Origin: Gymnothorax reevesii
Taxonomy: Eukaryota > Chordata > Actinopteri > Anguilliformes > Muraenidae
DNA: 64,000 nucleotides
NCBI GenBank assembly: GCA_029721435.1
Contig: CM056592.1
Coordinates: forward strand, 35,661,611-35,725,610
Direction: 5' to 3'
Made by a program: the position numbers and the translations under genes. Positions 43,927-52,386 of the stretch are shown one piece after another. Position 1 is the stretch's first letter. Each line of letters opens with the position of its first letter. The notes beneath the pieces are model-generated. The model searched no databases. It saw nothing but the letters and a program-made list of their open reading frames with translations, and was not told where the DNA came from.

Positions 43927-46900
43927 GCGGGGATATGCGGGCCCTGGTCGCCACCGCTACCCCGACTCCCCTAGTCCGGACCCGTCAGCCAATGAAGGGA
44001 GCCCAACAGTGTGGACAGGGGGGAGGGGCCCCATCCCCCCCAGAAGTAGATGACGGTGGCGCCCCACCAGTAGTGGTGGGGTGGGTTCGTGGGGGCTCCG
44101 GGAGTGGGGGCTCCTGTCACGTGGCTGTCTCTGTCCAGGGGGTGCCGACTGTGGGCCTGGTGGACACTGGGTCGTCGGTGACGCTGGTGAGGCCGGACAT
44201 TTTGCCCAGCGGGACCCCACTCGAGCCCACGACAGTTCAGCTCCGCACGGTCACGGGCCAGTTGGCCCCCACGGCAGGGAAGAGGTACCTGTGGTTGTGT
44301 GTGGGGGGCATACGCGTTCGCCATCTGGTTTGGGTGGCAGACGTTCAGGACTGCTGCATTCTGGGGCTGGACTTCCTCCGGGACACTGGGTGTCTTCTGG
44401 ATATAGGGAGGGGTACACTTAGCTTTCGGGGAGGTCCTACAGTTGCCATGGGCCCCCTCGCTCCCGGCTCCCCACCCTCTGCCCAGCTCGTCCAGACGCT
44501 GGAAGCCCCCGACCACATCTCTTGCCCTGACCCCCCCGTGGTTAGCCATACCCCGCAGCCTGCTGCTTCCATGGACCCTCCCCTGACCTCCCCTGCCCCT
44601 GCACCCCCCCCCATGGGACCAGTTTATTTCACCTGCCCCGCCCCCCATCAGCAGTTGTCTCCTCTGGCCCCTGTATTCACCCCGTCACCTGCTCCCATGG
44701 CCCCACCCGCCGGGCCACTGCCCTTGTCCCCTTGCCTGTCCCTTGTTGTCTCTCCCCCCTTCCCCGAGCCTGTCAGTGTGCGTTCTGTGACAGGGGTGTG
44801 GAGGGAAGAGTACGGGGACCTAGAGAACCAACAGCAGGAGCAGCTGAGACAGCTGCTGGGAGAGTTTCAGGACAGTTTTGCAATGAGCGAGAGTGAAGTA
44901 GGGAGGACCCAGTTGGCGGAACATGTCATTGACACTGGACTAGCACGGCCTATCAAGGGTCACCCACGCCGCATTCCCCTTGCTCGCCAGCAGGCGTGCG
45001 ACAAGGCCGTACATGAACTACTACGGGCTGACTTTATCGAGCCGTCCGACAGCCCCTGGGCGGCACCAGTGGTCATGGTCCCGAAGAAGAATGCTGGGGA
45101 TTGGCGTTTCTGTGTGGATTACAGACGGCTGAATGACGTGACCACAAAGGACTCGTACCCCCTACCTCGCATCGATGAGTCCCTGGACCTAGTATCCGGT
45201 TCTTCATGGTTCACCACACTGGACCTCAAGAGCGGATATTACCAGGTGCCTCTCTCCCCTGAGTCCCGCCCTAAGTCCGCCTTCTGTACCGGCCGGGGCT
45301 TGTGGCAGTTCAAGGTCCTCAGTTTTGGGCTGTGCAATGCCCCCGCCACTTTTGCTCGGCTTATGGACAAAGTGCTGGCTGATATCCCCCGCCAGGAGTG
45401 CCTGGTGTACCTAGACGACATCCTGGTACATGGGCGCTCCTTCGAGGCAGCCCTGGGGTCCCTGAGGCGGGTCCTGGAGAGAATCAGGGCGGCGGGCCTG
45501 AAACTACACCCGGAGAAATGTCATTTCATGAGGCGGGTGGTGACATTCTTAGGGCACGAGCTGGGTGCGGACGGTATCGGCGCCATGGGCGAAAAGGTAC
45601 AGGCTGTGAGGGATTGGCCGACCCCTCGTGACCAGGGACAGCTGAGAAGCTTCCTGGGGCTGGCCTCTTACTACCGAAGGCACGTGCGGGGCTTCGCCAC
45701 CATTGCCTCACCCCTGTACCGGTTGCTCGAGAAGGGCAGGGACTATGTGTGGTCCAAGGGATGCCAGGAGGCGTTCCTCGGGCTGAAGCGGGCCCTGTGC
45801 GAGGCCCCAGTACTCGCCCCACCTGACCCCACCCTGCCCTTCATTCTGGACACCGATGCTAGCAGTGAGGGGGTGGGAGGTGTCCTTTCCCAACCGTGGC
45901 CGGGGGGGGAGAGGGTAGTGGCATACTTCAGCCAGAAGCTCACAAAGCCGGAGCGAAACTACTGCGTCACCCGTCGCGAGCTCCTGGCGGTGGTGCTCTC
46001 AATCAGGCACTTCAAATACTACCTGTGCGGCCTCCCCTTCGTGTTAAGAACTGACCACTCGGCCCTCCAGTGGCTAATGTCTTTCCGGGAGCCGGAGGGG
46101 CAGGTCGCCAGGTGGTTGGAGGAGCTGCAAGGGTACGACTTCAAAATAGAGCACCGTCCTGGGGCTCGCCATGCTAACGCGGACGCCCTCTCGCGCCGAC
46201 CGTGTGCAGCAGACGGGTGCGGATACTGCGAACGAAGGGAGACACAGGAGCAAGCACGGCGTGCGGAGGGGGACGAATGTGCGGCCGTCAGACAGGTGGA
46301 CACGGTCGTCTGCAGGGAGCTGGAGATGGTGATGGATGCTGAGTGGAGACACGAACAAGAGAGCGACAAAGACCTACAGCCTGTTTTGGAGTGGGTAGAG
46401 GGCCGGCAGCGTCCACCGTGGGAGGCGGTGGCACCACTCTCCAAGGCTACCAAGGGTCTGTGGGCCATGTTCGACTCACTAAGGGTGGCACAAGGCGTGC
46501 TGCAGCGGGCATTTAAGACGGCGGCCACGGGGGAGGAGCAGTGGCAGGTGGTGGTCCCAAAGGGACTGCAGGAGGCGGTGCTTAAGGCTATGCACGGGAC
46601 AGGCGGCTGCGGACATTTTGGGGTGACCAAAACACTGAGGCGTCTGCGTCAACGCTTCTACTGGGGGCGGCAGAAGAGGGACGTGGAGGACTTCTGCCGT
46701 CGCTGTGACCCCTGTGTCGCCCGCAAAGGCCCCACAGGGCGCTCGCAGGCGCCACTCCAGCAGTTCCCCGTGGGGTGCCCCATGGACAGGGTGGGGATTG
46801 ACATCACAGGACCGTACCCGCGGTCTAACGAAGGTAACCGATATGTCCTTTCGGTCATTGACTACTTCACTAAGTGGCCAGAGGCGTACGCCATCCCAAA

Positions 46901-47894
46901 CCAGGAAGCCGAGACAGTCGCCGATGCCCTGGTGGGGGGCATGATAAGTCGGTTTGGTGTGATGGCGTCCCTCCACAGTGACCAAGGTACGAACTTTGAG
47001 TCCAGGGTGTTCGCGGCTGTGTGCGAGCGCCTGGGCATCCACAAGACTCGTACCACCCCACTGCACCCTCAGAGCGACGGGTTGGTGGAGCGGTTCCACC
47101 GGAACCTGGGAGACCAGCTGGCCATTGTCACCTCCCGCCACCAGCGGGACTGGGACAAACACCTGCCACTCGTGCTTATGGCGTGCCGCTCTGCAGTACA
47201 GGAGTCCACAGAGTGCACGCCGGCGCTCCTCATGCTGGGGAGAGAGCTGCGCACCCCGGCTGAACTGGCCTTCGGTCGCCCACCTGATGCTCCGGCCGTC
47301 CCTGCAGGGCCGGAGTATGCTAGGAAACTGCAGGACCGCCTGGACTCAGCCCACAGTTATGCTCGGGAGCGGCTACAAGAGGCCGGTGCGAAGCAGAAGC
47401 GCTGCTATGACGTGACGTCTCGGGGAAGGGACTTCACACCAGGTGAACTTGTCTGGGTTTACAACCCAGTACGGAAGAAGGGCCGTAGCCCCAAGCTGGA
47501 CTGCAAGTGGACGGGGCCCTGCAGGGTACTGGAGAGGCTAGGTGAGGTAGTGTACCGAGTACAAATGCCCCCTCGGGGGAGGAGGGTGGCCCTTCACAGA
47601 GACAGACTGGCTCCCTATCGGGGAGGCCCTCCTTTCCCCGCCTCGGATACACCTGTGACCCCTTCCTCTTCCCCAGCGATCCACCCCCCTCCCAGCTCCC
47701 CGTTTACACCCCAGGGAGACGCAAGGTCTGCACCCCTGGCCCCCCCTTCGTCCTTGCCCCATGCCCCCTCCCCGGGGGCTGTTGTACTGGGTCCCAGCCC
47801 TGTTCTCCTACCCCCGTCCCCTACGGGACCTCGGCCAAGGCGGCAGGTGAGGCCCCCGGCCCACTTGCAAGACTTTGTAGTGTCTACGGACTGA
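43758..47894 (+). CDS. pol: Gypsy element Pol polyprotein (PR-RT-RH-INT)
   Basis: An open frame of 1,378 codons. Only the part from about residue 50 (43,908) is expected in the protein, entered by -1 frameshifting from gag; the first 50 codons overlap gag and the ATG at 43,758 is probably unused. Protease DTGS at 136-139; RT with FCVDYRRLN, LPFG-like VLSFGLCNAPATF and YLDD at 551-554; RNase H with LDTDAS and RTDHSALQW; integrase HHCC finger at about 940-985; and catalytic D in GIDITGPY, D in SDQGTNFE and E in VERFHRN with D-35-E spacing. A GPY/F-type module (KWTGPCRVLERL) follows. The C-terminal tail is proline/serine-rich. All catalytic residues are present. A 29-base A run lies just downstream (about 47,908-47,936). 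Confidence 0.95.
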   Translation: MGIRDDRTAEGGDSAGPTGFRPRSSAGLLGMRQAWSHPQRMPSYPSEAGKRCRVRIGGDMRALVATATPTPLVRTRQPMKGAQQCGQGGGAPSPPEVDDGGAPPVVVGWVRGGSGSGGSCHVAVSVQGVPTVGLVDTGSSVTLVRPDILPSGTPLEPTTVQLRTVTGQLAPTAGKRYLWLCVGGIRVRHLVWVADVQDCCILGLDFLRDTGCLLDIGRGTLSFRGGPTVAMGPLAPGSPPSAQLVQTLEAPDHISCPDPPVVSHTPQPAASMDPPLTSPAPAPPPMGPVYFTCPAPHQQLSPLAPVFTPSPAPMAPPAGPLPLSPCLSLVVSPPFPEPVSVRSVTGVWREEYGDLENQQQEQLRQLLGEFQDSFAMSESEVGRTQLAEHVIDTGLARPIKGHPRRIPLARQQACDKAVHELLRADFIEPSDSPWAAPVVMVPKKNAGDWRFCVDYRRLNDVTTKDSYPLPRIDESLDLVSGSSWFTTLDLKSGYYQVPLSPESRPKSAFCTGRGLWQFKVLSFGLCNAPATFARLMDKVLADIPRQECLVYLDDILVHGRSFEAALGSLRRVLERIRAAGLKLHPEKCHFMRRVVTFLGHELGADGIGAMGEKVQAVRDWPTPRDQGQLRSFLGLASYYRRHVRGFATIASPLYRLLEKGRDYVWSKGCQEAFLGLKRALCEAPVLAPPDPTLPFILDTDASSEGVGGVLSQPWPGGERVVAYFSQKLTKPERNYCVTRRELLAVVLSIRHFKYYLCGLPFVLRTDHSALQWLMSFREPEGQVARWLEELQGYDFKIEHRPGARHANADALSRRPCAADGCGYCERRETQEQARRAEGDECAAVRQVDTVVCRELEMVMDAEWRHEQESDKDLQPVLEWVEGRQRPPWEAVAPLSKATKGLWAMFDSLRVAQGVLQRAFKTAATGEEQWQVVVPKGLQEAVLKAMHGTGGCGHFGVTKTLRRLRQRFYWGRQKRDVEDFCRRCDPCVARKGPTGRSQAPLQQFPVGCPMDRVGIDITGPYPRSNEGNRYVLSVIDYFTKWPEAYAIPNQEAETVADALVGGMISRFGVMASLHSDQGTNFESRVFAAVCERLGIHKTRTTPLHPQSDGLVERFHRNLGDQLAIVTSRHQRDWDKHLPLVLMACRSAVQESTECTPALLMLGRELRTPAELAFGRPPDAPAVPAGPEYARKLQDRLDSAHSYARERLQEAGAKQKRCYDVTSRGRDFTPGELVWVYNPVRKKGRSPKLDCKWTGPCRVLERLGEVVYRVQMPPRGRRVALHRDRLAPYRGGPPFPASDTPVTPSSSPAIHPPPSSPFTPQGDARSAPLAPPSSLPHAPSPGAVVLGPSPVLLPPSPTGPRPRRQVRPPAHLQDFVVSTD
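43902..43946 (+). promoter_or_regulatory. -1 ribosomal frameshift signal, gag to pol
   Basis: The heptamer GGGAAAC (43,902-43,908) is phased G-GGA-AAC in the gag frame. After a 4-nt spacer, 43,913-43,924 can pair with 43,935-43,946 in a 12-bp stem (11 Watson-Crick pairs and one G-U) with a 10-nt loop. Loop bases CGGGG (43,928-43,932) could pair with CCCCG at 43,960-43,964 as a pseudoknot. Slipping -1 enters the pol frame at once and bypasses the gag TAG. GGGAAAC is a known slippery site in simian type D retroviruses. Confidence 0.85.
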
Positions 47895-47908
47895 ATTGAA
47901 TGGATACC

Positions 47909-47940
<32 letters not shown>

Positions 47941-48138
47941 GTAAACTGTTCTGGAGATGAAGTTCATGCAGATTACTTCAAATTGTGTACTGATTGTTGC
48001 ACTGTTTGCCCCGAATTTACAATAATTTTTGCTGATGTATTTGTGTAAGGTTCCTACAAATACTTGCACTTGTTTTCTTTTTACTGTTGTTTATTACCAT
48101 TGCCTTACGGGTTAGGCCTCGAGGGCGAGGAATTTTGT

Positions 48139-48151
48139 AAGGGGGGGGTAG
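48139..48151 (+). other. Polypurine tract of the gypsy element
   Basis: AAGGGGGGGG-rich sequence directly before the 3' LTR, the expected plus-strand primer. Confidence 0.8.
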
Positions 48152-48394
48152 TGTAGCGGCTGCTACAGGTGCGAGACAGTGGGCTTGCCTGAGGGGCGGG
48201 ACTTCCGGGGATTTTTGGGAAACAGTAACGGATGTAGCGTGTGTTGCCGGGTCAAGGGTTGTTCTAGAGGATGTCCCGTGAGCAGTAAAAAAGCAGAGTT
48301 TTTGAACGTGTATGTCGAGGAATGTTCGGTGCGACTATAAAACCAAAAGACCCGCTGGATACCAGTCTGAGCCTCCTTTTTCTTGGACGTAACA
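48152..48394 (+). repeat. 3' LTR of the gypsy element
   Basis: Identical to the 5' LTR except T at 48,336 in place of A at 42,786. Confidence 0.95.
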
Positions 48395-48689
48395 ATACTG
48401 TTAAATTAAGCGGTGGCAGAAGTAGCAACAAAAGAGATTTGGGCAAAGTTTTAATTCCCTGAGAGAAGTACAGGGCCGTGGACGTGACCTCAGACTGATG
48501 AGGGAAGAAGGCAGTCGAAGGGTATGAGAAGTAATGATGGTACGTTTGAAGCTGGGTCTTCGGCGCATGTGTCAAAAAAAAGGAAAACACAATAAGACTG
48601 TGAGTTAAAAGCACCGTGCCGAGGCTTAATTAATTGGCCGGAAGCATGATCAACGGCGTTCGAGATCTTTTATTTCTATTGCGATGCAA

Positions 48690-49640
48690 CTATCTTTCAC
48701 GCAAATTCCCTGTTAATTTGTTCCCTGTTGGAACAATTGCAACATACTCATTTGTAATAAATCTATTTTCTTCCCCAAGTGGTTTGACTGAGGTATCCAT
48801 CATATTCTTTGCTTGTTTGATGACAACGGTAATATGCTTTCATATGAACAATTCATGATTGCTCATAATTTTCCTGTCCCCTTTAAAGAATATAAATCCC
48901 TAACTGGTGCTATTCCTAATGGTCTAAAGCAACTGGTTAGAAATCATTTGTGCTTCAGCACAAAGGATATGTCTTTATCTCTACTGACCTTTAATGGTAT
49001 AAACATCTGGATAGAAAATGCATCAATAAGCATGCTCGCCGTTTTCTTCAGAACAGCAAATCTGTTATCCCCAGAGGGAAATCTTATTGGAGGGCCTTGG
49101 TATTTGATGTGCATTGGAAAAAATCATGGCTATTATCTCATAAGAATTGCATTTCTAATAGAGCTAAAGAAGTTCATTTTAAAATTTTACATAATATATA
49201 TCCCACAAACAGTTATATTGCCAGATTTTTTGATGTCAACACTTCTTGCTCATTTTGTAATCTTGAAATTGAAACAGTCCCCCATCGGTTTTTTGACTGC
49301 CCTGATTCCCCAGATCTTCTGGAGGAACTTTGCTTCTCATTTTCTTCAATATCTTGACATAACTCATTCATTCAATTTGAAAGACATTATCTTTTATTTT
49401 GATTTTTCAAAGGACAAATCCTTAGAATTTGTAATAAATTTCATTATCCTCTATGCAAAGTTTTTTATTCATAAACAAAAATTATCACTCAGCCCCAGTC
49501 TTTACACATTTCACACTGGAATTTAATATGCTTCTTAGGTTTTTGAAATTAGTTAAGAATAAAAAAATGAACACTTACTGTACAAATACTATACCCTTTT
49601 CCCTGAATTCTCTTAATGTCTTTGTCTCTATCCTTTGTAT
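48690..49640 (+). mobile_element. 3' fragment of an L1-type LINE
   Basis: Broken + strand frames match the C-terminal part of L1-clade ORF2: FDDNGNMLSYEQFMIAHNFP at about 48,815, then after a frameshift VHFKILHNIYPTNSYIARFF and the cysteine motif CSFCNLEIETVPHRFFDC (C-x2-C-x8-H-x4-C) near 49,245-49,298. The endonuclease and RT core are absent, a typical 5'-truncated insertion. An AT-rich tail follows. Confidence 0.8.
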
Positions 49641-49810
49641 TCATGTTCATTGACTATTGTTATGTTGTTAATTTGTATTATGTAAAAAACTGGATATATG
49701 TTCTTGTTTTATTGTACTGCTTTTTTTGTCAACAAAAAGTGCGTAATAAAAATAAAGCTTTGGTAGTAATTCAAAAAGTTTATACGGCAGTAAAGCATTG
49801 GCGGGATTTG

Positions 49811-50716
49811 TGAGGTATTTTGGTGTTTCCGAGCGATAGACAGCGAACCAGTGATCGGCATATTGAGAGACGCACAGCCAGCGAGGAACAGAGGACGTTC
49901 CTCATGTGGGAATACTTTATCGACTTGCACTACAGTTTCTGTGCTCTCCAGCCTCCTCTGTTCCATTGAGAGGATTTTCTCCAAGGCAGGAGAAATTATC
50001 TCCATGAAGAGAAACAGACTCGGCCCTCGCACCATGGAACAAATCCTCTTCCTAAACAAAAACCAAATGATATAACCTTATATGCATTATGTGTTTTTAT
50101 GGATTTATACGCATTTTCACTGCCCAGTTCATAAGCACTTCTACCCCTAGGTCAAAAAATACATCAGAAATATGCAATACACCAAAGTTACAATATGATA
50201 CATATACATACCTGTTCACTGGTTAATTAATTACACAAGCACGTGGAGGCTGAGACCTCACAGCCCAAGCACACACCAAGGCTATTATAAGTTTGTGTTG
50301 TCGTTTTTTTCTAAATCTATGATGTTTACAAGCATCAGGAAGTCACAAGCAAAGAGACCACACCATGGCACATGTTTAAACAAGGAAAGTTCATTCATCA
50401 AAATTATTTATTAATCAAAGAAACATTATATTATTTTTTCACTCAAAAAAAAAAAAAGACATGATCAAAGCACCACAACTATAACCCAATATCAGGCGGA
50501 GTTGTCACATGATAATAAAAGGATGCTGTCAACTCAACTAGTGAACACTGGGCAACCATAATGAAGCAGTTCATTTCAATTTGTAGATTCAAGCTGCTCT
50601 TGATACTTTTGGCCACCAGATGCCACTAAAGAGGAGTGTGTTGAAAAGCTTCGAATAATGAGCCCCTTTTCGATACAAGCTTCAATGTTTCAGAAAGCTT
50701 CATTTGGCCATCACTA
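49811..50716 (+). mobile_element. hAT transposon 3' part with transposase C-terminus
   Basis: The frame ending at 50,075 encodes IERIFSKAGEIISMKRNRLG and PRTMEQILFLNKN, the hAT C-terminal dimerisation domain. The preceding part (about 49,850-49,960) contains TFLMWEYFIDLHYSF in another frame, so at least one frameshift exists. The right end near 50,716 reads TTCATTTGGCCATCACTA, a hAT-like terminus. The 5' part of the transposon is missing. Confidence 0.7.
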
Positions 50717-51275
50717 ATGAGAGGGTCCCTAATAATTCGATAGTGCCCATTGGTTTCACAGCAGAATAGACTGGCAAAGGAATCCACCAATCACACATAG
50801 TGATAGGTAAATAAAGCATACGTAAAGCTCACTCTAAATGGCTGTCTACCTCCGGCTGCGAATCAGTTGCATATCGCGCGTTTGCAGTCAAACAGCAGTA
50901 AATCAATTTTTTATCTTGAATTTTCATTGGGTGGGCAGAGCTGTTCTCAGTGTGGGCAGAGTTTCTCTCAGGGTGGGCACTGCCCACCCCCTTGGTAACG
51001 CCCCTGTTCTGACCTTATATCCACTGCTGCTCCGTCGGTCTCTTTAATCGAGCTTGACTCCCTGCTCCTGATCTAGTTCAAGCCTACTGACCGCAGTCAA
51101 GCATTTGACGGGGGAAGGCGCACAGGTAACATCATATGCTTTTATGGTTCTAGCGTATATCGCAATAAACGGAGATGTATGCCACCAGCTTGGTTTGAAG
51201 CCTTATTTATTTTACGAAGCGGAAGTTGAATCATAAGCGGCCTGGTTGGAAAAATAGCTACTAATACGCCGTGTA
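50717..51275. other. Flank leading into the DCXR-B 5' region
   Basis: From about 50,995 this aligns with copy A from about 2,845. A likely 5' non-coding exon of DCXR-B ends with donor ACAG/GTAAC at 51,126/51,127. Nothing else is recognised. Confidence 0.5.
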
Positions 51276-51283
51276 TTTATTAG

Positions 51284-52195
51284 TATAGATGGGATGTATG
51301 GCTCTTTGAAGAGAGCCGGATCTTGAGGAGCCTTTCCTTTCAAAGAGCCATTCAAAAGACTGGCTCCTTGTTATATTTATTTTCTAGAAGTCAACCAGGG
51401 GTAACTCGTTTTAATCAAGGAAACAATCGCTGGAAGCAGTTATAAGTTAAGATTTAGATCAGAATAATTTAAACTTGCTTTATCCCACCAATATATACTC
51501 TATTGGTGGGAATTATTCAGAAATATTGATTAGAATTTCATTTGGCTTGTGTTTTCATTGTGAATATTCCATAAGGTGGTGCCATATCCCCATGCTTTGA
51601 CAGTGAGATCACCATTTTGAATTTTCCCTCACCTAAAAAAACTTTGTGGCACAATAAAAACTACGCAGGCTACAGATAACTTCCATGCAAAACAACTTTA
51701 CAGTAAAATTTTCCCACACAAAGACATTTTAACAATACAGAAAAATATAAAAAAAGAAAAAAAAACATACGTTTATTAAAAAATATATATAAATAAAACA
51801 AGATTAAAAATGTAGGACATGATAAAAATGTGAATGCAAAATTGTATTACCCTACCTGGTGTTTGTAAACCTGAACCACTTTACAAACCGGAGTTCAGCT
51901 CTTTGACTCGAATCCGCATCAGAACAGATAACAGCGGCAAATGTCCTCAGTCCAGTCGGGCGGCGCTCACTAATATTCTCCTCCCCTTAGTTAGCGGCAC
52001 ATATATAGCTTCGTTCATGGATCGTGCTGTGGACAACTCGGAGATGTCATTAGTCGTTCACGTGAAGGCAGCGAAGGCAATTCGCATACAAGAATGGCTC
52101 GCGAACGAGCGGCTCGCAACTGCGAATCGGTTCTCATCGTTCACAAAAAAGAGCCGTCCAAAAGACTCGACTCATTCGCGAACGTCACATCTCTA
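51284..52195. mobile_element. Non-autonomous hAT-like element, 912 bp, with 8-bp target duplication
   Basis: Flanked by TTTATTAG at 51,276-51,283 and 52,196-52,203. The ends TATAGATGGGATGT and the inverse of TAGAGATGTGACGT match at 11 of 14 positions. Copy A at about 3,112-3,122 shows the uninterrupted target. No transposase. It lies in the putative 5' UTR intron of DCXR-B. Confidence 0.85.
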
Positions 52196-52334
52196 TTTAT
52201 TAGTGTGTTGCGGGAATGGACATCAATCCGTTTTAATTGCCCTCCATGTTCGTCTAACCGTGCTCTTCATTTCACGGGCTTTGCAAACCTTTTCTTTTTC
52301 CTTTCAGCTGCCTTTGATCGTGATACACTGAGGT

Positions 52335-52386
52335 ATGGAGATCACATTCGCTGGGAAGAGAGCCCTGGTAACTGGAGCAGGGAAGG
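52335..52386 (+). CDS. dcxr: dcxr copy B coding exon 1
   Basis: Residues 1-17 plus one base, [18 protein letters not shown] 5' UTR acceptor (TTTCAG) lies at 52,302-52,307. Confidence 0.88.

Larger units (their letters stand above)
42602..48394 (+). mobile_element. Complete Ty3/gypsy LTR retrotransposon, apparently intact
   Basis: 5,793 bp with identical-length 243-bp LTRs differing at one base, a 4-bp ATAC flank on both sides (42,598-42,601 and 48,395-48,398), a tRNA-Leu primer site, gag and pol overlapping in different frames with a -1 frameshift signal, and a G-rich polypurine tract before the 3' LTR. Domain order is gag, protease, RT, RNase H, integrase, the standard gypsy order and opposite to the Gmr1-like element. 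No stop or frameshift breaks either gene. It is markedly GC-rich compared with the AT-rich host DNA. No envelope gene or chromodomain was seen. Confidence 0.95.

Noticed and set aside
43365..44648. Long - strand frames over gag and pol of the gypsy element
   Set aside because: GC-rich antisense shadows; the + strand frames carry all the gag, protease and RT motifs.
46019..47162. Further - strand frames of 200+ codons in the integrase region
   Set aside because: Same cause: low stop frequency in GC-rich antisense of pol.
42416..50716. A single hAT transposon spanning 42.4-50.7 kb with the gypsy element nested in it
   Set aside because: The GGCCATCACTA ends at 42,416 and 50,700 point in the same direction, so they are not the two ends of one element.
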